A DNA stretch of 64,000 nucleotides from Tetragonia tetragonoides (taxonomy: Eukaryota; Streptophyta; Magnoliopsida; Caryophyllales; Aizoaceae). Below, piece by piece: positions 56,971-64,000 of this stretch (the stretch's first letter is position 1; each line of letters opens with the position of its first letter). Under the pieces are notes generated by a model, which was given only the letters and a program-made list of their open reading frames with translations, was not told the DNA's origin and did no database searches. The DNA lies in the NCBI GenBank assembly GCA_038025085.1, contig CM076154.1, forward strand, positions 35,134,501 to 35,198,500, given 5' to 3'. Made by a program: the position numbers and the translations under genes.

Positions 56971-58782
56971 ATGCAGCTAAATTCTGCCACCATCAATAGA
57001 GCATGGAAGATAGGAACACTATGGAGCATCACAGGGTTATTAGTACTTCTCTTTATTCTTAATCACCAAAGTCATCAAGTATCAAGTTTCATAGCTGCTT
57101 TGAGTGAATTTCGTCTCCCTAGTATGAGTAATTACAAAGAGATACTAGGAAGTGAGATGATAAAGAAGAAGTGTAACATTTCCGATGGTAGATGGGTTTA
57201 CGATCCGAAACACTATCCAACTTATGATGAAACAAGGTGTCGGTCGTTCATGAGCCCTAGTTCTCTTTGTCAAGACAATGGAAGGCCGGAAATCGAGTAT
57301 CTAAAGTGGAGATGGGAAGCTGAAGGCTGTGATATCCCACTGTAAGTAATGAGTAATTGAGTATTACTGTGCATTATCATATATGTTATAACATAATTCA
57401 CTTTGCTACTAATTTGTTAAGTTTTACTATTAAACTCGATTGATTCACGACAACTAATGCGGAACAATAATATTGAGAAAAAACTAAACAAACAAATTAG
57501 TAGCAGAGTGAATTCTGTGACAACAAGATACATGTACTTAAAGGGCTTTTTCTATTCACGGGAATCCATTATCTACACAGTTACTAATTCCCGCGCTGGT
57601 TTGTAAGCAGGTTAAAGGGTGAGACAGCTTATAGGTGTTTAAGTATTACTATAGTACATATCTATGTGGTAATAGATGTTTACCAAAACTATCTTGTTTT
57701 TCAATTTCGTGTTGTTATTTAATTTATAATTTGAGATATTTCTTTCAAGGTTAAATGGAACAGATATGCTAGAAAGGCTAAGGAACAAGAGGATGATCAT
57801 GGTTGGGGATTCACTAAATAGCAACCAATGGGAAGCTCTTGTTTGCCTTCTCTATTCCTCTATTTCTCCTGATAGAGCTGAAGTCCGTAATAACAATTTT
57901 TTCAAAGCAAAGGTTAAGACCCGAAATCGACTAGTCAAATTTGTTTATTTTTCTATCTATGTGTTATAAAAAAAAAGAGGATTACGCTCTCTCTAGATCA
58001 CTGCTTCTAATTTGTTGCTTACATTATTACATTGCAGGACTATAATTGTACAGTGGAATTTCATTTTAATCCATTTCTGGTGGAACTAGACAAAACCCAC
58101 AAAAGTGGCCGTAGAGTTCTTGTGCTTGACAAGATTTGCAACGCATCCGAGAAGTGGCAAGGGGCCGATATCATGGTATTCAACTCCTGCCATTGGTGGA
58201 CACATTCGGGGAAGATACAATCGTAAGAAGCTGAATTCGGCCCATTGGTGTTGTGAAGACCCTTTCACTGTAGAATTGTTGAAATTAAAGTAACACCTTT
58301 TATTCAAAATGTAACATTGCAGGTGGGATGCGTATGAATACAATGGACAACTAATAGAGGAGATGCCAAGAGAGCTAGCATTTGAGCGAGGCATGAAAAC
58401 ATGGGCAAATTGGTTAGAAAACAACGTCGATCCGAAGAAAACAACGGTGTTCTTCAGGAGTACTTCGGATGTGCACTACGGAAAGAAGTACTGTTACAAC
58501 ACAACTCAACCATTGAAGGATCTTGATACCTATGAATCACGCTTCCCACATTGGTTCATCGATGTTGTCGAAAGGCTTATAAAAGGGATAACCAAATTGC
58601 AAGTGAAGTTTTTGGATGTAACTAAGTTAACTCAGTATAGAATAGATGCACATCAATCAAAGTATACAAGCCTAGCGTGGAAGAATGGTTCAAGTTTAAT
58701 TGATTGTGGTCATTGGTGTGTCCCTGGTGTGCCTGATAGTTGGAACAGATTGTTATATGCTTCTCTTTTCTTTTATGATTGA
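56971..58782 (+). CDS. TRICHOME BIREFRINGENCE-LIKE (TBL) polysaccharide O-acetyltransferase, copy 3 (short stalk)
   Basis: Exons 56971-57341, 57750-57912, 58038-58222 and 58323-58782, GT-AG introns in the shared phases; 392 aa, the shortest copy because the stalk is only about 35 residues. A signal anchor is near 12-30 (GTLWSITGLLVLLFIL). The cysteine region starts at C68 (CNISDGRWVY). GDS is at 143-145 but reads GDSLNSNQWEAL, where the other copies have GDSLNRN and WES. DxxH is D367/H370 in DCGHWCVPGVPDSW. Exon 2 is 12-15 bp shorter than in the others, removing a few residues after SPDRAEV. The catalytic residues are present, so it is probably active but the most diverged of the four. An AATAAA signal lies at 58898. 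Confidence 0.88.
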
Positions 58783-59030
58783 AGAGATGATCATATGTAT
58801 GTTTTGTTCTTCAGAGAATTATACTTAATCTTGAATAGGAACACTTAGATCACATATATTGATTTGGAGCTTCATTTGAATTTGTTACTTGATCAATAAT
58901 AAAGGATAAGGTCAATGTCTTTGTGAATGACACTTATGTATGACTTGTATGTATGGACTTCCAATTAGGTTCAGCAATTCAGCCATTTTGGTGTATATTC
59001 CAAGAGGTTTGGATATAGTCTCGTGCATCC

Positions 59031-59035
<5 letters not shown>

Positions 59036-59076
<41 letters not shown>

Positions 59077-59255
59077 GGACTACATGTTCACCCTAGATCC
59101 TTTGGATCATGATTATTCTCCTTTACACCGCGTTGGTCCACAAAAAGGTAAAGTACTCCCAGCACATAATGTTTGTATTGCCAAATTTCGAACCCTCGAC
59201 CTTGATTAGCAATGAGCGTGTCAAACTACTCACACCAATTCTTTCATTCTCTGGT
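59036..59255 (-). mobile_element. tRNA-derived SINE
   Basis: On the minus strand: head TTGGTGTGAGTAGTTTGACAC, B box GAGGGTTCGAAAT, body with GGGAGTACTTTACC, and an A-tail (the T-run at 59036-59075). Same family as 31930-32108, more degraded. Confidence 0.65.
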
Positions 59256-59273
59256 AGGGTGGTAGCACCAATA

Positions 59274-59441
59274 TGTTAAGTAGGAAGTCTTACATTGACG
59301 AAGAAAGAGAGATTTGAAGAGTTTATAACCGTAGGACTTACTCCACCTATTGTTAATAATATATTGATTTTTGGGTTTGGATCTCATTGATGTTATGAAC
59401 GCTCTCTCAAATAGGCCCAATTATGATATCAGAGCCTATGG
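59274..59441 (+). mobile_element. TRIM-like LTR with primer-binding site
   Basis: It starts TGTTAAGTAGGAAGTC, runs about 150 bp with TCCACCTATTG and GGCCCAATTA words typical of plant TRIM LTRs (from memory), and is followed by TGATATCAGAGCC at 59424, a slightly altered initiator-tRNA-Met primer-binding site. A second LTR is not clearly present; a weak match is near 59535-59570. Confidence 0.5.
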
Positions 59442-61770
59442 TGAAGACCCGGACCCATTGCCCTAGGAGGGGCCCAATGATCATGCATTTTGAGAAGGAT
59501 TTGATGTATTAAGATTTAAGAGTATAATCCATATGTGAGTATCACACATTGAAAAAATTGGAGAGAGTTAGATTGTATAGTGGGGCACTCTACCTAATGA
59601 TGCCAAAAAAGAAGAAGGAAAAAAGGATGAAAAGAAGACCCAAATGTTAAGTTATGTATCTTGATTTTGAGTCAACTAAGGCTCAGTTCTTTTCACCTGG
59701 ATAAAACTAAACTGAATTGAGTTTTTTAACTTGATATTTGAATATTTAAACTAGTCCAAATATATTCAATATTGTAGTTTGATAGTATGCGTTAGAATCT
59801 TTGCAATGACATATGTATCATCATGACTTTGTTTCGAAATAAAGGATTTTTGAGTGATAAATTAAAGTTATACGTGAACTGAACTTAACTGAATTGAACT
59901 TAACTAAACTGTATTTAAGTGAAATTAAGTCGAGAAATTCAGAGTCCAGGTAAGATCAGTGATAAATAGTCGTACTGCTTGTTGGGGTTGTGAATGGAAG
60001 TTTCGTTTGTTGTGCAGCTAATACATCAAATTATTTTCCTAATGCCTAGCTCTTGACCACCTATTTAATTTACTGGCATCGATGCTAATTGCTGTTGCTA
60101 TGTGTAGTTGCAAGTAAACAATATCTTTCTAGTTTCTGAAGTTATTGAGAGATCCGCAAACTTAGGACATACATCTTCACTAGTCAGTAGTCAGTAACGC
60201 TGATCACTAGTCACTACAATGAAGGTTCATTTATGAGCAATAAACATTGAAGAAGATCCTCTATAATCTAATCTAAATAATCAATTTTAGTGAATCTAAC
60301 AGCCCATTCAAGATCAGATCCTATTAGTCTCCTTCACTTGACCATAAGCAAAGGCCAAAGAGGATTGGTTACCTCCTATCCCCCCAAAACTTAAAATCAA
60401 ATCAAATTCTATCTTGTTATTTATTTTAATTTTCTAGTCAACAATTGCATATTGGAGTGGAGGAGAGTTGTTTTACAACACAAAAAGCTTAAATTTTGAG
60501 GGTTTTTTTTTTTCTGGGTCCCGATTCATTTAAAAAAAAAAATGCACATTTGTGATATGAGTAATAGTGTTGAATGTGCTGATCCATAAAAATATGAGGG
60601 ATGCTATTTAAAGTCTCATTCTGAGGCTACAATTTGCATTCCCTAATCAGAATAAGATACATAAGCACTTGTAATAGAAAAAATCAAAAAAGAAAACCAT
60701 TTCTCCTTACAAGTGAATATGTGTCCTATTTTAATTGAAGGGAGGAGGGTTGCAAATAGCAGCCTCACCCTAAGACTGCACATAAAATCTGCCATGAACT
60801 ACTTAGGGTACAATTGGAAATACCCCCTTGAGAACAACAACGTACATCTTATAATAATTACATCATGTCCATGAGATTTGATAGTTATGCCTTGGCAACT
60901 AACTGATATATGCGTCCTCTCATGACATGTAGTTCAATCCCGAAATGCACAACCTAACTGGACGACTTCCCTAGGCTCCCCTGCAGTGGTGAACCCATAA
61001 AACTAAAAATAGGGGTGTAAATTTGAGAACAAGGATAAAAATTATAGAATTGGGGTGCAATAAGAGCCAAAAAAATTAAAAAAATTCTACAAAAATAGGA
61101 AAAATTGTACATTACAAAGGCAAAAAAAAAAAGAAAATGGTGGTACAATGGTCCACCCATTGCACCACCTAGGTTCGTTCGCCCATGCTCCCCTGTCTTG
61201 AGGTCCAAAACGCGATCTTCGTAGGTTGCTTTGATATCGATTGTAAGCCAACCAAAAACGACATAACCATTAGCTCAACTTATTACGGCGTGAAATATGC
61301 GCACCCATTTCAAAATCATGAATCCACCACTACTTGAACATTGTTCGATCTCTTCCGCTTCACACCGCCTCGCACTCCAATTGCTCTTAAATATTGTACA
61401 TATCTTTAATATAATAAGCTCGATTCCTCCACCAAATTCTCTTTTAAAATGTTTACACCAAGTCAAACGGAGTCAGAACTTCTATTATTATACCCTTGGA
61501 TCACTCTCATGGATGTTAGTTTATAATTAACACCATAAATTAAATACTCCTACTTGCGTAAACTTAATCCATTAGTATTTTTCATTTTCATTTTCATTTT
61601 CATTTTTATTTTCTTAATTGTAAACTTTTAGTAATATTTAATTACTACATACGCATAGTCCATCGAAACTACAAAAGCCAGCTTCGGTAATGAAACTCAA
61701 TTATTTCGGCTAAGAGTTATATAGTCAATTAATCTCATAGTATATGCCTACTTGCCTAGTGCTACTATTC
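59442..61770. other. Intergenic stretch upstream of TBL copy 4
   Basis: No gene recognised. A (CATTTT)n run is near 61580-61612. Confidence 0.4.
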
Positions 61771-61777
61771 TATAAAC
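61771..61777 (+). promoter_or_regulatory. TATA box candidate of TBL copy 4
   Basis: TATAAAC, about 85 bp before the start codon at 61860. Confidence 0.5.
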
Positions 61778-61859
61778 ACTTCAAAAGCAAACGTGAAGTG
61801 TTTAGATAAACAAGCAAACCCACCAAAGTAAAAGCTCTAAATGCAAACTTTGTAGCAAA

Positions 61860-63898
61860 ATGGAGAAAAACTCCACCACCTTCAATAGAAAATGGAAGAA
61901 TGGCACTCTTTGGACCTTCATTGGGTGTTTAATTCTTCTCTTAATCCTTGATAATCAAACCCACGAAAACTCAACTTTATCCGCTCTTTTGGGTGCGTCC
62001 CGTTCCTCTACTACGACTTGCAATACCCACCTTATACCCGCACCAATACCTACTAAACCAATGCCTTCTGATCATAACATTACCACTAATCAAACTCTTA
62101 CAACTACAGCTACAACTACGACTAGTTTAGTAAACCATGTCACCAGCGATTTCACAGAGAATTCGGCAGCTCAGACAACAACCTTTACCAAGAAGAAGTG
62201 CAATATTTTCGAAGGGAGATGGGTTTACGACTCCGAACAAAAACCGAGCTACGATGCAACACGGTGCCCATTCTACGACCCGATTCTCAGCTGTGGAGAA
62301 AATGGACGGCCAGACAACGAGTATCTCAAGTGGAGATGGGAAGCTACAGACTGTGATATTCCATTGTAAGTAATAATTAAACTCCATATATATGAAGGTT
62401 TTGTCATTATTAGCTAAACTTGTTGACATAGTAGTTGGTTCTAATAATGTTATTTTTTGTCTAAAGGTTTAATGGAACAGATATGCTAGAAAGGCTAAGG
62501 AACAAGAGGGTTATCATAGTTGGGGACTCACTAAACAGAAACCAGTGGGAGTCTCTTGCTTGTCTTCTTTATTCCTCCATTTCTGATCCCTCTAGAGTTG
62601 AAGTTGATGCTGGAGGCTCAATCAAGGTCTTGAAAGCAAAGGTAAGGGAAAAAATCTATCGCAAAAGTGTATAAAACGGTCTTACTGTAACTTTTGTTAA
62701 GACAATGATTACTTTTTAGGGAAACAAGACAAGGGTCGTTGCTCATGATGAGTGATCCCTACATTTCTAAACGGTGATCATAAATGTCTGAGTTGATATC
62801 ACATAAGATTTTCCCATGCAATGTTTCATTTTAAATTAAGGGTCTTATTAATTTGTTGATTAATTGATTGCAGGACTATAATTGTTCAGTGGAGTTCTAC
62901 ATGATCCCATTTCTAGTAGAATTTAACACAGCCCATAAAAGTGGTCGCAAAGTTCTTATACTTGATAAGATTTCTTCCTCATCCAAGAAATGGCTCGGGG
63001 CTGATGTCATGCTATTCAACTCCTGGCATTGGTGGACTCATCCGGACACTATCAAAGCGTATGTAGCTTACCTTCATTCGTATTGGCTGAGAGTTTAAAG
63101 GAGGAAAAGATAGACATAAATTATCTTGAAGTCTTGAAACTATCTATGATGTTAGAATCACTAATAAACTTTTGTCTTATCGAGAAGATCTTGTGCGGTA
63201 CCAACTCAGAATAAATTGGAGTCAATGTTTAAAATTGTAAGGGTCGGTCATTTAACATAATTAGTGACCCTTAATTAGCTTATTTAGTTTGTTGTTTCAC
63301 TAGAAACTGTCACTCATCTCACCGAAAATTACTGTAAAATCGTCTTATACAAGTTTTTATGTTTGTGATATCGCATTATAATGCTTTGTTCCTTAGACTT
63401 TGTTCCTTATGCATACTTTGTTCCTTATGCAGGTGGGAGATGTTCGAATACAAGGGGCAACTAGTAGAGCAGATGCCAAGAGAGGTAGCATTCGAAAGAG
63501 GCATGAAAACATGGGCAAAATGGATCCTAAAAAACGTCGATCCGAAGAAAACAACTGTCCTCTTTCGGAGCAATTCTGAGACGCATTATGGGAAGTATAC
63601 ATGCGTTAACTCTACTCAACCCATCATGGATGAGTCATACGAATCACACTTCCCAAATTCTCTAATCGACGTTTTCGATAAGCTTATCAATGGTGGGATG
63701 AGCAAATTGCAAGTAAAGTATTTGAACATAACGAAGTTATCTCAATATAGAAAAGATGCACATCCATCAATGTATACGAGCTTAAAATGGAAGGATAATG
63801 CAGTGAAGCCTGTTGTGGATTGTAGTCATTGGTGTCTCCCTGGCTTGCCTGATACTTGGAATAGATTATTGTATGCTTCACTTTTCTTTGATACGTAA
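61860..63898 (+). CDS. TRICHOME BIREFRINGENCE-LIKE (TBL) polysaccharide O-acetyltransferase, copy 4
   Basis: Exons 61860-62365, 62467-62641, 62874-63058 and 63433-63898, GT-AG introns in the same phases; 443 aa. A signal anchor is near 15-32 ([16 protein letters not shown]). The stalk (about 35-113) is rich in Thr/Ser with sequons. The cysteine region starts at C114 ([10 protein letters not shown]...[15 protein letters not shown]). GDS is at 188-190 ([13 protein letters not shown]) and DxxH is D418/H421. Its EYLKWRWEA wording in exon 1 groups it with copy 3, while GDSLNRN and DPSRVEV match copies 1 and 2. It is the last of the tandem series in view; the cluster may continue to the right. Confidence 0.9.
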
Positions 63899-64000
63899 AA
63901 TGAAGTGTATGTACTCAAATTAATTAAACAGGTAATTAATTAAGTTAGATTGTAATGGAGATTGCTTCAAATTAAAGAAGCTTAATTGACGTACGTGAAT

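Overview
The window is nuclear DNA from a flowering plant, almost certainly a eudicot. It is AT-rich, its genes have GT-AG introns, and it carries plant-type F-box genes, TRICHOME BIREFRINGENCE-LIKE (TBL) genes, and a dense mix of plant transposon classes (MULE, Helitron, hAT, Stowaway/Tourist-like MITEs, tRNA-derived SINEs, LTR and TRIM elements). A Caryophyllales/Amaranthaceae-like source is my inference from the style of the MULE plus plant-mobile-domain element and the SINEs; it is not proven here.

Layout. 1-5.3 kb: the right part of a large Mutator-like element. It holds a transposase fused by a small intron to an OTU-type cysteine protease domain (+ strand), a convergent three-exon plant mobile domain (PMD) gene (- strand), an ATT microsatellite, a 33-bp-period array of long palindromes, and a terminal inverted repeat. 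5.5-7.4 kb: two Stowaway-type MITEs and a non-autonomous Helitron. 7.8-27.2 kb: an F-box district with one intact gene (21.2 kb) and three broken ones (7.8, 12.3 and 26.2 kb). The 12.3 kb copy and the intact gene lie in a duplicated segment whose flanks still match; the dead copy has taken a MITE, a non-autonomous MULE and a retroelement-like insert containing an array of small hairpins. A fragment resembling an LRR receptor kinase lies at 18.5 kb (- strand). 27-36 kb: no intact gene, but SINEs, a hAT MITE and a Tourist-like MITE. 36.4-64 kb: four TBL genes in tandem on the + strand (36.4, 45.1, 57.0 and 61.9 kb), all with the same four-exon structure, separated by transposons. Between TBL copies 2 and 3 is a ~312-bp satellite-like array split by an LTR retrotransposon that still has a 5-bp target duplication.

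How it works together. The four TBL genes are predicted Golgi polysaccharide O-acetyltransferases that have diverged mainly in the length of the stalk between membrane anchor and catalytic region. The F-box gene would supply substrate choice to an SCF ubiquitin ligase. The MULE transposase, OTU and PMD proteins belong to a mobile element, not to host metabolism. All calls come from reading the sequence; no database search was run.
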